Made by a program: the position numbers and the translations under genes | The notes under the pieces: model-generated | Database searches by the model: none | What the model saw: only the letters and a program-made list of their open reading frames with translations | What the model was told of the DNA's origin: nothing | Assembly: GCA_036824005.1 (NCBI GenBank) | Contig: DAITBA010000007.1 | Location: 62,001-126,000 of the forward strand | Direction: 5' to 3' | Length of the DNA: 64,000 bases | Source of the DNA: DAITBA01 sp036824005 | Lineage (GTDB): Bacteria; Pseudomonadota; Gammaproteobacteria; Burkholderiales; Rhodocyclaceae | Part shown: positions 1 to 8,001 of the stretch, one piece after another | How the letters are laid out: the number at the start of each line of letters is the position of its first letter | Numbering within the stretch: position 1 is the stretch's first letter

Positions 1-915
1 AGCTACTCCTGGCTCGATCTGGTGCCGCGGGACCGCCTCTCCGACGCCCTCGGCTGGCTTTGGCGGCTGCTCGGCGTTGCCGCCATCACCGCTGCGCTGG
101 TCGGGCTTGCCGGGCCGAACCGCCCCCAGGGACAGGTGGAGCGCATCGGACAGGGTGCGGAAGTCTTGCTGCTCCTGGACCGCAGCAGCAGCATGGACCA
201 GCCTTTCGGCGTCGATCTTACCGCTCCCGCGTTTGCCGGCGCGCCGCGCGAAGCCAAGGGCACGGTGGCGCGCCGCGTCCTGAGCGAGTTCACCGCCGGG
301 CGGCGCGAGGATCTCTTCGGCATGATCGCATTCAGCACGTTTCCCATCCCCGTTCTGCGTTTCACCCAGCGTCAGGAAATGATCCAGGCCGCGATCGCCG
401 CCGCCAGCCAGGGACGCGGACTGGCCGACACCGATATCGGTCGTGCGCTGCTCGCCGCCGCCGCGCAGTTCGACGATCGCCCCTACTCGGGCTCGCGCGT
501 CATCCTGCTTGTCTCTGACGGCGGCGCCCAGCTCGACCCGGAGGCGCGCGCGCGCATCGTCGCTGCGTTCAAGCGCCAGCGCGCGACGCTGTACTGGATC
601 TATATCCGCTCCTTCCGCAGTCCCGGGCTTGCGGGTGACGGTGCGGCGCTGGCGGCGGACGACGAGACGGTGCCCGAGCGTTCGTTGCACGCCTTCTTCC
701 GCTCCATGGGCACGCCTTACCGCGCCTACGAGGCCGAAAACCCCGATGCCCTGCAGAGGGCGATCGCCGATGTCAGCCGGCTGGAGAGTCTGCCGATCCG
801 TTACACCGAAACGCTGCCGCGCGAGGATCTGGCGCAACACTTCTACGGCGTCGCGCTTGTGGCGACGATGGGTCTTCTGGCACTGGCCATGATCCGATTG
901 CAGCGATGGGTGTGA
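1..915 (+). CDS. mxaC: MxaC-like von Willebrand factor A protein, 5' end cut by the window
   Basis: Membrane-anchored VWA-domain protein of the MxaC type, one of the accessory proteins needed to assemble calcium-dependent methanol dehydrogenase. The reading frame is open from base 1, upstream of the first possible GTG at 22, and the first codons (SYSWLDLVPRDRL) resemble the interior of BatA/MxaC proteins, so the gene probably starts outside the window. A MIDAS motif (LLLLDRSSSMD) follows a hydrophobic segment; a threonine-containing loop (ADTDIG) and VSDGG complete the metal site. A C-terminal transmembrane helix (near HFYGVALVATMGLLALAM) anchors it. It overlaps mxaK by 10 bases and leads an mxaC-mxaK-mxaL block. 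Family assignment comes from the VWA fold plus this gene order. The structural genes mxaF/mxaI are not in the window. Confidence 0.85.
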   Translation, partial: SYSWLDLVPRDRLSDALGWLWRLLGVAAITAALVGLAGPNRPQGQVERIGQGAEVLLLLDRSSSMDQPFGVDLTAPAFAGAPREAKGTVARRVLSEFTAGRREDLFGMIAFSTFPIPVLRFTQRQEMIQAAIAAASQGRGLADTDIGRALLAAAAQFDDRPYSGSRVILLVSDGGAQLDPEARARIVAAFKRQRATLYWIYIRSFRSPGLAGDGAALAADDETVPERSLHAFFRSMGTPYRAYEAENPDALQRAIADVSRLESLPIRYTETLPREDLAQHFYGVALVATMGLLALAMIRLQRWV

Positions 916-1463
916 AACGAAAAGCAAACCGGGCGCTGACGGCGCTCGCCGCCGCGCTGACCGCCGCCGCCCTGGTCGATGGCATCGCACTGCTGCGCGC
1001 CCAGCGCGCCAATGCCACGATCGCGGCTATCGCCGCGGGCGGCGTCGCAGTGCCGGGCGACGACTCCCGGCGCGAGATCCTGTTCGCCTGGGCCTATAGC
1101 CAAGGCATGGACGGGCAGGTGCAGCCGGCGCTCGCCGCTTACCGCCGCCTCGCTGGCGCCGGAATGGACGGCCTGGGCCAGGCGGCGCTGTTCAACAGCG
1201 GCAACCTGCTGGCGCGCCAGGCGCTCGCGGAGCGCGCCGCCGGCGACGAGGCGCAGGCGCTGACCCTGTTCGAATTGGCGAAGCAGAACTTCCGCGACGT
1301 CCTGCGCGCCAATCCGTCCCACTGGGACGCCAAGTACAACCTGGAACGCGCGCTGCGACTGGCGCCGGATTCCGAAGACAAGGAGGGTAAGCGGTTGCCG
1401 CCCCCGCCGGCGCGTGAGCGCGCCGTCACCACCATGCGCGGCTTCACCCTCGGTCTGCCGTGA
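906..1463 (+). CDS. mxaK: MxaK-like membrane-anchored TPR protein
   Basis: Small accessory protein of methanol dehydrogenase maturation, 185 residues. One N-terminal transmembrane helix (about residues 10-32) precedes a periplasmic part with weak TPR-like helices, including LFNSGNLLARQAL and a region around NFRDVLRANPSHWDAKYNLERAL that is typical of a TPR pair. A charged and proline-rich tail (KRLPPPPARER) ends the protein. The gene overlaps mxaC at its start and mxaL at its stop, so the three are almost certainly translationally coupled. In mxa clusters this position between two VWA genes is occupied by mxaK; sequence conservation in the family is low, so context carries much of the call. 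The exact biochemical role of MxaK is not established; it is thought to help calcium insertion or enzyme assembly. Confidence 0.82.
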   Translation: MGVKRKANRALTALAAALTAAALVDGIALLRAQRANATIAAIAAGGVAVPGDDSRREILFAWAYSQGMDGQVQPALAAYRRLAGAGMDGLGQAALFNSGNLLARQALAERAAGDEAQALTLFELAKQNFRDVLRANPSHWDAKYNLERALRLAPDSEDKEGKRLPPPPARERAVTTMRGFTLGLP

Positions 1464-2359
1464 ACACCGCGCCGCGCTCCACCCGGTGGTGGCGAGGGAA
1501 TCGATCGACCATCCGCCTCGCCCTTGCCTGCCTGATGCTGGGCGTGACCTTCCTGCGGCCGCAGATGTTATTTTCCCGGCCGAGTTTCAGCTACGTCGTG
1601 GCTCTGGACGTCACTCAGAGCATGGGGGTCACGGACTACGAGATCGACGGCAAGCCCGTGGCCCGTCTCGCCTATGCCAAACACGCATTGCGCGACGCCC
1701 TGCGCCATCTGCCCTGCGGCTCACGCATTGCCTGGGCCGTGTTCACGGAATTCCGAGTTCTGCTGCTGTTCGAGCCGGTGGAACTGTGCACCAACTACCA
1801 CGACCTGCTGGCGACGCTGGATCAGATCGACGGGCGGATGGCCTGGGCTGGCGCCAGCGAGATCGCCCGCGGGCTGCATTCTGGAATGAAGTTGACGGCG
1901 GCGCTCGATGACGCGCCGCGATTCGTCTTCCTCACCGATGGCCACGAGGCGCCGCCGCTTGCGCCCGGGCAGAAACTGCGCTTCGAAGCCGTCACCGGCA
2001 CCACCGGCGGGATCGTGATCGGCGTCGGCGGCGATGCGCCGGCGCCCATTCCGAAGCGCGACCCGGATGGCAACTTGTTCGGAGTCTGGTCGGCAAACGA
2101 GGTGGTACAGCAAGCCGGCAGCGCTGCCGGCAAGGGCAATGAACACCTGTCCGCGCTCAGGGAAGCGCACCTGATGCAAATCAGCAGCGATGCCGGGCTC
2201 GGCTACCAACGTCTGAGCGACACCCGCAGCCTGACCAAGGCGCTGACGCAGCCGGCGCTCGCCACGCCGCGCGCCGTGCTGGTCGATTTGCGCTCCATCG
2301 CCGCCGCCGCGGCGCTGCTCCTGCTGCTGGCCGGCCATGCGCCGCAGCGCCGTCAGTAA
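1460..2359 (+). CDS. mxaL: MxaL-like von Willebrand factor A protein
   Basis: Second VWA protein of the methanol dehydrogenase accessory set, 299 residues. A transmembrane helix lies at about residues 18-32, the MIDAS motif DVTQS is at residues 50-54, and a C-terminal hydrophobic segment (AAAAALLLLLAGH) closes the protein. A later loop (FLTDGHEAPPL) supplies the third metal-binding element. It overlaps mxaK by four bases and its stop overlaps by seven bases the stop of the convergent pterin dehydratase gene, so the mxa transcript ends here. No mxaD gene follows. In characterised methylotrophs MxaA, MxaC, MxaK and MxaL are all required for active calcium-containing enzyme; whether they also serve XoxF is not known from the sequence. 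Confidence 0.85.
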   Translation: MNTAPRSTRWWRGNRSTIRLALACLMLGVTFLRPQMLFSRPSFSYVVALDVTQSMGVTDYEIDGKPVARLAYAKHALRDALRHLPCGSRIAWAVFTEFRVLLLFEPVELCTNYHDLLATLDQIDGRMAWAGASEIARGLHSGMKLTAALDDAPRFVFLTDGHEAPPLAPGQKLRFEAVTGTTGGIVIGVGGDAPAPIPKRDPDGNLFGVWSANEVVQQAGSAAGKGNEHLSALREAHLMQISSDAGLGYQRLSDTRSLTKALTQPALATPRAVLVDLRSIAAAAALLLLLAGHAPQRRQ

Positions 2360-2736
2360 TCGTACTTGATGTAGCGGAAGCGCTGATCGTCGTTCGGCGT
2401 GCCTTCCAGCGGACCGCCTTCCTTGCGCGGTTGCCAGTGGACGACCTCTTCGATCTTCTTCGCCAGCGCGAAATCCTTTTCGGTGATGCCCTTCGCCGCG
2501 TGATTCATCAGCTTCACGATGACGAAGGCGTAAGAAACCGTGAGATCGGGATGGTGCCACGCCGCCTCCGCCAAGTGGCCGACGGTGTTCACGACCATCA
2601 GCGTCGCCTTCCAGCCTTCGGTACGGTACTTGCGCCGAATCCATCCGGCCTCGTAGTACCACTGGGGCAGTTCCTGCGCCAGGCGCTCCTTGATCTCATG
2701 CTCCGAATACACGTGCTCGCCTGTCCTTCGCTCCAT
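2353..2736 (-). CDS. phhB: Pterin-4a-carbinolamine dehydratase family protein
   Basis: 127-residue member of the pterin-4a-carbinolamine dehydratase (DCoH/PhhB) family, which dehydrates 4a-hydroxytetrahydropterins. The family signature is visible as WHHPDLTVSY near residues 60-69 with a further conserved histidine near 79. The start at 2736 is chosen because GGAGGAG lies just upstream; the longer open frame reaching 3003 gives an arginine- and cysteine-rich stretch that looks like noise. It is a little longer than the roughly 100-residue core, with an N-terminal extension (ERRTGEHVYSEHEIKERL). It sits between mxaL and xoxF on the opposite strand. Such genes occur in methylotroph C1 clusters, where the physiological pterin substrate is not proven; folK downstream makes a pterin role plausible. 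Confidence 0.8.
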   Translation of the reverse strand: MERRTGEHVYSEHEIKERLAQELPQWYYEAGWIRRKYRTEGWKATLMVVNTVGHLAEAAWHHPDLTVSYAFVIVKLMNHAAKGITEKDFALAKKIEEVVHWQPRKEGGPLEGTPNDDQRFRYIKYDY

Positions 2737-2922
2737 GCTCTCCTCCTCGCGTTCGGGACGTCGCCGTTGCAGCCGCCGGCGGCGCGCACCGACCGGTGAC
2801 AACTGCGCTTCAGGCCGGCGCCTACGTTCGACTGTAGTGGCCGCCCTGTGGTTTCGCAACGGCATCGTGGCAGCCGTCCACGCGCGCCACGTTGATGATT
2901 TTGCACAGCAGCATGGGACACG

Positions 2923-2979
2923 TTTCTGACACACCGTGTTCATGACACGTTGTCCGCAGTTGCATTTCTGACACACCGT
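2923..2979. repeat. Two 15-base direct repeats, 42 bases apart
   Basis: TTTCTGACACACCGT occurs at 2923-2937 and again, unchanged, at 2965-2979. The start-to-start distance of 42 bases is four helical turns, so the copies face the same side of the DNA. GACACGTT also occurs twice, once at 2917-2924 and once between the copies at 2944-2951. The arrangement suggests a regulator binding region about 80-130 bases upstream of the xoxF promoter. The regulator is unknown. Confidence 0.55.
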
Positions 2980-3055
2980 AACGACACCGAACGGCGCGCT
3001 CAAGCCGATGATTTGCGAATTCTTTTCTCGACAGGCGGGACAGCGTGGACCGGAC

Positions 3056-3083
3056 TTGAATCGGGCATGCTACGTGCTATAAC
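3056..3083 (+). promoter_or_regulatory. Candidate sigma-70 promoter of xoxF
   Basis: TTGAAT (3056-3061) and TATAAC (3078-3083) are separated by 16 bases. This is the best -35/-10 pair in the region and would give a leader of roughly 110 bases ahead of xoxF at 3200. The call is by eye. Confidence 0.55.
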
Positions 3084-3199
3084 GAACATACCTCGGCCAA
3101 AGCTGTTCTTGGTTCAACCCGTCCGAGGGGGTCGGAACCTTTCGGATGGCAAGTACCGACCAGATAGACGGTGGTAGTTAAACATAAGAGGAGGAGTCT

Positions 3200-5020
3200 A
3201 TGACGCGAAACTCGTTTAAGAAGCACTGGCCTCTGGCGTTGGCCGCGCTCGCCCTTCCCGGGTATGCGTTCGCCAATGCCGACGTCGCAAAGCTGACAGG
3301 AGACCCGAAGAACTGGGCAATGCAGGCGGGCGACTTCTACAACCAGCGGTACAGCAAGCTCACCCAGATCAACAAGGACAACGTCAAGAACATGAAAGTG
3401 GCGTGGACCTTCTCGACGGGTGTGCTGCGTGGTCATGAAGGCGGTCCGCTGGTCATCGGCGATACGCTGTACGTGCATTCGGCGTTCCCAAACAAGGTGT
3501 TCGCCATCGACCTCGAGACCCAGAAGATCAAGTGGAAGTACGAGCCGAAGCAGGATCCCAGCGTGATCCCCGTGATGTGCTGCGACACGGTGAACCGCGG
3601 TCTGGCCTATGCCGAGGGCAAGATCTTCCTGCAGCAGGCCGACACCAACCTGGTCGCTCTCGATGCCAAGTCCGGCAAGGAGCTGTGGAAGGTGAAGAAC
3701 GGCGATCCGAAGGTCGGCGCGACCAACACCAACGCTCCGCACGTATTCAAGGACAAGGTCATCACCGGGATTTCGGGCGGTGAATTCGGCGTCCGTGGCT
3801 ACGTCGCTGCCTACAACATCAACGACGGCAAGCTGGTGTGGAAGGGCTACAGCATGGGGCCCGATGCCGACATGCTGATCGATCCCGACAAGACCATGAC
3901 CTGGACCGACGGCAAGATGGCACCGGTGGGCAAGGACAGCTCGCTCAAGACCTGGCAGGGCGACCAGTGGAAGATCGGCGGCGGCACCACTTGGGGCTGG
4001 TATTCCTACGACCCCGAGCTGAACCTGATGTACTACGGTTCAGGCAACCCGTCCACCTGGAACCCGACCCAGCGTCCGGGCGACAACAAGTGGTCCATGA
4101 CCCTGTGGGCGCGCGATGTGGACACCGGCAAGGTCAAGTGGGTGTACCAGATGACGCCGCATGACGAGTGGGATTACGACGGCATCAACGAAGTGATCCT
4201 CGCCGACATCGACGTCAAAGGCCAGAAGCGCAAGACCGCGGTGCACTTCGACCGCAACGGCTTTGCCTACACCATGGACCGCGTGACCGGTGAGCTGCTG
4301 GTGGCCGAGAAGTTCGATCCGAAGGTGAACTGGGCGACCCACGTCGACATGAAGACCGGCCGTCCGCAGGTGGTCAAACAGTACGCCACCTCCAAGCACA
4401 CCGCAGCGGATCGTGGCCCGGACATCAACAGCAAGGGCATCTGTCCGGCGGCGTTAGGCTCCAAGGACCAGCAACCGGCTGCGTTCAATCCGAAGAATGG
4501 CAAGTTCTACGTGCCGACCAACCACGTCTGCATGGACTACGAGCCGTTCAAGGTTGAATACACCGCCGGCCAGCCCTATGTCGGCGCCACTCTGTCGATG
4601 TACCCCGCCCCCGGTAGCCACGGCGGCATGGGCAACTTCATCGTCTGGAACGCCGGCACCGGCAAGATCGAGCAGTCCGTGCCCGAGAAGTTCTCGGTCT
4701 GGAGCGGCGCGCTCGTGACCGCCGGCGGGATCGCCTGCTACGGCACGCTGGAAGGCTACATGAAGTGCACCGATGCCAACGACATCAAGAAGGAGCTGTA
4801 CAAGTTCAAGACGCCGTCGGGCATCATCGGCAACATCAACACTTGGGAGTTCAAGGGCAAGCAGTACATCGGCGTGCTCTCCGGAATTGGCGGCTGGGCC
4901 GGCATCGGCATGGCGGCAGGCCTGGAGAAGGACACCGACGGTCTCGGTGCGGTCGGAGGCTACAAAGACTTGAAGAACTACACCGAACTGGGTGGTGTTC
5001 TGACGGTGTTCAGCCTCTAA
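3200..5020 (+). CDS. xoxF: Lanthanide-dependent methanol dehydrogenase XoxF
   Basis: Periplasmic PQQ-dependent alcohol dehydrogenase that oxidises methanol and passes electrons to cytochrome c. The 606-residue protein has a signal peptide (about residues 1-26), eight-bladed propeller repeats and the adjacent disulfide cysteines C127-C128 (VMCCDTVNRG). Metal ligands expected for the family are E195 (GGEFGV), N283 (GSGNPST) and D325 in HDEWDYDGIN. The residue two after the catalytic aspartate is D327, the extra acid that separates lanthanide-type XoxF from calcium-type MxaF, which has alanine there. Overall sequence is very close to what I recall of XoxF5 proteins (GHEGGPLV, GDNKWSMT, MYPAPGSHGGMGNF). 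AGGAGGAG lies a few bases before ATG. A strong terminator follows, separating it from the cytochrome genes. Confidence 0.97.
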   Translation: MTRNSFKKHWPLALAALALPGYAFANADVAKLTGDPKNWAMQAGDFYNQRYSKLTQINKDNVKNMKVAWTFSTGVLRGHEGGPLVIGDTLYVHSAFPNKVFAIDLETQKIKWKYEPKQDPSVIPVMCCDTVNRGLAYAEGKIFLQQADTNLVALDAKSGKELWKVKNGDPKVGATNTNAPHVFKDKVITGISGGEFGVRGYVAAYNINDGKLVWKGYSMGPDADMLIDPDKTMTWTDGKMAPVGKDSSLKTWQGDQWKIGGGTTWGWYSYDPELNLMYYGSGNPSTWNPTQRPGDNKWSMTLWARDVDTGKVKWVYQMTPHDEWDYDGINEVILADIDVKGQKRKTAVHFDRNGFAYTMDRVTGELLVAEKFDPKVNWATHVDMKTGRPQVVKQYATSKHTAADRGPDINSKGICPAALGSKDQQPAAFNPKNGKFYVPTNHVCMDYEPFKVEYTAGQPYVGATLSMYPAPGSHGGMGNFIVWNAGTGKIEQSVPEKFSVWSGALVTAGGIACYGTLEGYMKCTDANDIKKELYKFKTPSGIIGNINTWEFKGKQYIGVLSGIGGWAGIGMAAGLEKDTDGLGAVGGYKDLKNYTELGGVLTVFSL

Positions 5021-5060
5021 CCTTCCGACGGGCACGAAGCCTGTAGCTGGAAGTCATCAG

Positions 5061-5102
5061 AACTGGCATCCTGATCGTTGTTGGGATGCCAGTTCTTTTT
5101 TT
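5061..5102 (+). terminator. Rho-independent terminator after xoxF
   Basis: A perfect 11-base stem, AACTGGCATCC (5061-5071) with GGATGCCAGTT (5084-5094), has a 12-base loop and is followed by C and then a run of T (5096-5102). It lies 40 bases after the xoxF stop and ahead of the cytochrome gene. It should end most xoxF transcripts, allowing xoxF message to exceed that of the downstream genes. Confidence 0.88.
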
Positions 5103-5135
5103 GACCCCTAGTTTTGTAGCCCGGAGGAGAATGAC

Positions 5136-5537
5136 GTGAAGAGATCGTTTGTCTTGGCAGCATTGGCGGTGGCTTGCGCGTCCGCGGCGCTGACCGTGCA
5201 GAGCGCGAGCGCCCAGGATGCGCCATACAAAGTGAAGGACGGCAACAAGGTGGACGAAGCCACCCTCAATGGCTGGCGCACCTGGCGTGCCTTGGCCTGC
5301 GAGCGCTGCCACGGACCAAACCAGGAAGGTTTGGTCGGCCCGTCCCTGATAAACAGCCTGAAGGCCCTGACAAAGGACGAATTCAAATCAGCGGTCATGA
5401 AGGGCCGTCCGGAAAAGGGAATGCCCAATTTCGATGCCAGCAAACAGGTGGTGGACAACATCGACGGTCTGTACGCCTACCTCAAGGGCCGCTCCGACGG
5501 CGCGATCAAGCCGGGCCGCGTCGAAAAGATGGAATGA
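5136..5537 (+). CDS. xoxG: Small periplasmic cytochrome c, XoxG-like electron acceptor
   Basis: 133-residue exported class I cytochrome c, the probable electron acceptor of XoxF. A signal peptide ends near residue 27 (SASAQ); the haem motif is CERCH (C55, C58, H59) and the likely axial methionine lies in GMPNF near residue 96. It starts with GTG at 5136, with GGAGGAG ending seven bases upstream; an ATG at 5131 opens only a two-codon frame. Position directly after xoxF supports the XoxG role, though it is shorter than well-studied XoxG proteins. Its sequence is clearly related to the C-terminal domain of the next gene product (shared pattern YKVxDG...GWR...CHG and YAYLKGRSDGA). The stop overlaps the start of that gene. 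Confidence 0.8.
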   Translation: MKRSFVLAALAVACASAALTVQSASAQDAPYKVKDGNKVDEATLNGWRTWRALACERCHGPNQEGLVGPSLINSLKALTKDEFKSAVMKGRPEKGMPNFDASKQVVDNIDGLYAYLKGRSDGAIKPGRVEKME

Positions 5538-6937
5538 GCATGGCGAGCAGGATCGCCGCTATCGCACGCCACGATGTCGCCTTGGCGCATGCCGGACGGG
5601 TGCCGGCGGGCGAACTGCCCCGTTGCCGTGTTGTGACATTGAAGGGCCTGCTGTCTTCGATTCTCGTCGCACTGCTTGTCGCCGTGTTGCCGGCCGCAGC
5701 GCTCGCTCAGGGCGGCGGCACACAAGCCGATACCCTGCGCGTATGCGCCGATCCGAACAACCTGCCGCTGTCCAACAACAAGCGGGAGGGTTACGAAAAC
5801 AAGATCGCCGAGCTGTTCGCCCAGGATCTGGGCTGGAACATCGAGTACACCTGGTTCCCGCAGCGCATGGGATTCATCCGCAACACGCTACGGGCGCGCG
5901 AGCCCAACGCCGAGCGCTTCAAATGCGATCTGGTCATGGGCGTGCCTGATGGGTTCGAGCTTGCAGCCACCACCAAGCCCTACTACCGTTCCACCTATGC
6001 CCTGACCTACGTGAAGGGCAAGGGGCTGGACACCATTCAGACGCCGGAGGATTTGCTCAAGCTCGAGCCGGCGAAACTGCGCTCGCTCAAGTTCGGCGTC
6101 TTCGGTCAGACGCCGCCGGCGGACTGGCTGCTAAAACACGATCTCTTCAACCAGGTCGTCCCTTACCAGCGCCAGACCGGCGACCCCGAGCAGTACCCCG
6201 GAGAAATCGTCGAAAAGGATCTGGCCGCTGGCAAGATTGACGTCGCCTTCGTCTGGGGTCCTATCGCGGGCTACTTCGGCAGAAAAGCAATATCGGCGAA
6301 CATCGCCGTCGTACCCTTCAAGCCAGACCCGACCATCAAGTTCGACTACACCATCGCCATGGGCGTGCGTTTCGGCGAGCGCGACTGGAAGAACCGGGTC
6401 GAGCAGCTCATCGAGAAGAACCGCGGCAAGATACAGGCGATTCTGGCCGGCTACGGTGTTCCCCAGCTCGATGAGCAGGGCAACTTCATACGCATCGCCG
6501 CGGCCGAGATGCCGGCCTCCGCCGACAAACCCGTCCAGCCGCCCTATCGTGTCATCGACGGCAAGGTGGATGCCTCCACCTACATCGGCTGGCGTTTGTT
6601 CCAGACCAACTGCGCCAATTGCCACGGTGGTGACGCGAGCGGCACGAGCATCGCGCCCAACCTGCTGCCGCGCATGAAGGACATGGCGGCGAATCGCTTC
6701 GTCGGCTGGGTGTTGCGCCAGTACAAACTGATCGTGCCCGCGGGGGAAGCTGCCGGCGAGTCCGGACCGCGCGAGGCCCTCATCGAGGAAGTCCTGCAAC
6801 GCCGCAAGGGAGAAATCCGGATGCCGGCATGGGAAGGCGACCCGAACATCAAACCCCATGTGCTGGACATCTATGCCTACCTGAGGGCCCGCGCCGACGG
6901 CGCATTGGGCGACCGCCGGCCCGAGTTGATGAAGTAG
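5534..6937 (+). CDS. xoxJ: XoxJ-type periplasmic binding protein fused to a cytochrome c domain
   Basis: 467-residue periplasmic protein. Residues about 63-325 form an extracellular-solute-binding-protein-like domain of the kind found next to PQQ dehydrogenases (LRVCADPNNLPLSNN, IEYTWFPQRMGFIRNTL, KCDLVMGVP), matching XoxJ/MoxJ, proposed to help activate the dehydrogenase. The C-terminal region, about residues 335-467, is a cytochrome c domain with CANCH at 360-364 and a candidate axial methionine in EIRMPAW. That domain resembles the preceding small cytochrome. The ATG at 5534 overlaps the stop of that gene (ATGA). The signal peptide hydrophobic core begins only at about residue 36, so a GTG at 5633 that gives a normal leader is an alternative start. 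XoxJ proteins are usually single-domain, so the fusion is unusual. Confidence 0.88.
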   Translation: MSMASRIAAIARHDVALAHAGRVPAGELPRCRVVTLKGLLSSILVALLVAVLPAAALAQGGGTQADTLRVCADPNNLPLSNNKREGYENKIAELFAQDLGWNIEYTWFPQRMGFIRNTLRAREPNAERFKCDLVMGVPDGFELAATTKPYYRSTYALTYVKGKGLDTIQTPEDLLKLEPAKLRSLKFGVFGQTPPADWLLKHDLFNQVVPYQRQTGDPEQYPGEIVEKDLAAGKIDVAFVWGPIAGYFGRKAISANIAVVPFKPDPTIKFDYTIAMGVRFGERDWKNRVEQLIEKNRGKIQAILAGYGVPQLDEQGNFIRIAAAEMPASADKPVQPPYRVIDGKVDASTYIGWRLFQTNCANCHGGDASGTSIAPNLLPRMKDMAANRFVGWVLRQYKLIVPAGEAAGESGPREALIEEVLQRRKGEIRMPAWEGDPNIKPHVLDIYAYLRARADGALGDRRPELMK

Positions 6938-6962
6938 GCCTTGTCCGCCCGCGGGAGACGAC

Positions 6963-7991
6963 ATGCTCAAGTGGCTTTCGGGTCTGGTGCTGGGGGGCTG
7001 CTGCCTCGTTGCGCAGGCCGACATGGATTTCCAGACTTTCCGTAAACTAACCCACAGTCTGCTGAAGATCGAGGCCGCCAATCCCGACGGCAGCATATCC
7101 ATGGGCACGGGTGTCATCGTCGGCAAAGGCATGGTCGTCACCAACTGCCATGTGACGCAGCGCGCGAAGACCATCGAGTTGGTCAAGGGCTCCCTGCGCC
7201 AGTCCGTGCAGTCCCAGTACAGCGACATCGATCATGACCTCTGTCTGCTCTACTCTCCCCATGTCGAGGATGAGCAGGTGGCCACGCTCAGCGCCGAGGA
7301 ACCGAGGCTGGGCCAGGCCGTCTATGCCATTGGCTTCATTTTCGGCATCGCACCGCGGCTCAACGCCGGCGAGATCAGCGCTCTTTACCGCTATGACGGT
7401 GGCACAGTCATTCAGTCCACCACGCCATTCACCTCCGGAGCCAGCGGCGGCGGGCTGTTCGACGAGCGCGGACGGCTGATCGGCATCGTCACCTTCAAGT
7501 CCCGAGGCAGCGTCGCGCACCACTTCTCCATGCCGGTGAGCTGGGTGGTCGAACGCATGAAACGCTTTGACGCGCAACCTGTCGCCCCCCTCATCGGCTC
7601 GACGTTCTGGCAGCGATCGACCCTCGCCCAGCCCTTCTTCCTGCGTGTCGCTGCGCTGGAGGTCGAACAACGCTGGGCGGAGCTGGTGACCGTGGCCCGG
7701 CAATGGGCAGATGCCGAGCCGCGAAATGCCACGGCGTGGCACTCCCTGGGCAAAGCCCACCACCAATTGCGCCAGAACGATCTGTCGCTCGATGCCTATC
7801 GAAACGCCGTAGCCATCGACGCCGGCGATGCTGCGGCCTGGTATGGCCTGGGGCTGGTGCACGCCGGCAGCGGCAACCAGGCCGAGTTGGATCGTGTCGA
7901 AGTGACGCTGCGTCGGCTTGACGGACTGCTTGCCGATCGACTCCACAAACTCGCCCATGAATGCATCAACACGGCGGTAGCTGTATGCTGA
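6963..7991 (+). CDS. Exported trypsin-like serine protease with TPR tail
   Basis: 342-residue protein with a short signal peptide (residues 1-20). The trypsin/HtrA fold is shown by the triad H63 (VTNCHV), D92 (DIDHDLCLL) and S161 (TSGASGGGLFD). There is no PDZ domain; instead the C-terminal part, about residues 230-330, carries TPR-like helices (AWHSLGKAHHQLRQND, AAAWYGLGLVHAGSG). It lies 25 bases after the XoxJ fusion in the same orientation, so it is likely cotranscribed. The triad is intact, so proteolysis is expected, perhaps quality control or maturation of periplasmic dehydrogenase components. That role is inferred from location only. No gene name is assigned. Confidence 0.8.
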   Translation: MLKWLSGLVLGGCCLVAQADMDFQTFRKLTHSLLKIEAANPDGSISMGTGVIVGKGMVVTNCHVTQRAKTIELVKGSLRQSVQSQYSDIDHDLCLLYSPHVEDEQVATLSAEEPRLGQAVYAIGFIFGIAPRLNAGEISALYRYDGGTVIQSTTPFTSGASGGGLFDERGRLIGIVTFKSRGSVAHHFSMPVSWVVERMKRFDAQPVAPLIGSTFWQRSTLAQPFFLRVAALEVEQRWAELVTVARQWADAEPRNATAWHSLGKAHHQLRQNDLSLDAYRNAVAIDAGDAAAWYGLGLVHAGSGNQAELDRVEVTLRRLDGLLADRLHKLAHECINTAVAVC

Positions 7992-8001
7992 GCGGAATAT
8001 C

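Larger units (their letters stand above)
2737..3199. other. 463-base intergenic region upstream of xoxF
   Basis: No convincing coding sequence on either strand. It holds the divergent upstream regions of the pterin dehydratase gene and of xoxF. Visible elements are a pair of 15-base direct repeats (2923-2979), repeated GACACGTT octamers (2917-2924 and 2944-2951), a sigma-70 type promoter (3056-3083) and the strong ribosome binding site AGGAGGAG ahead of xoxF. I looked for a sigma-54 -24/-12 element (GG-N10-GC) and found none. Confidence 0.6.

Noticed and set aside
2737..3003. Cysteine- and arginine-rich N-terminal extension of the pterin dehydratase frame
   Set aside because: A good ribosome binding site sits at the internal ATG 2736; the extension has no family similarity and covers the xoxF regulatory repeats.
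2980..3199. Sigma-54 promoter for xoxF
   Set aside because: No GG-N10-GC element with the TGGCAC/TTGC pattern was found by eye, while a sigma-70 pair is present.
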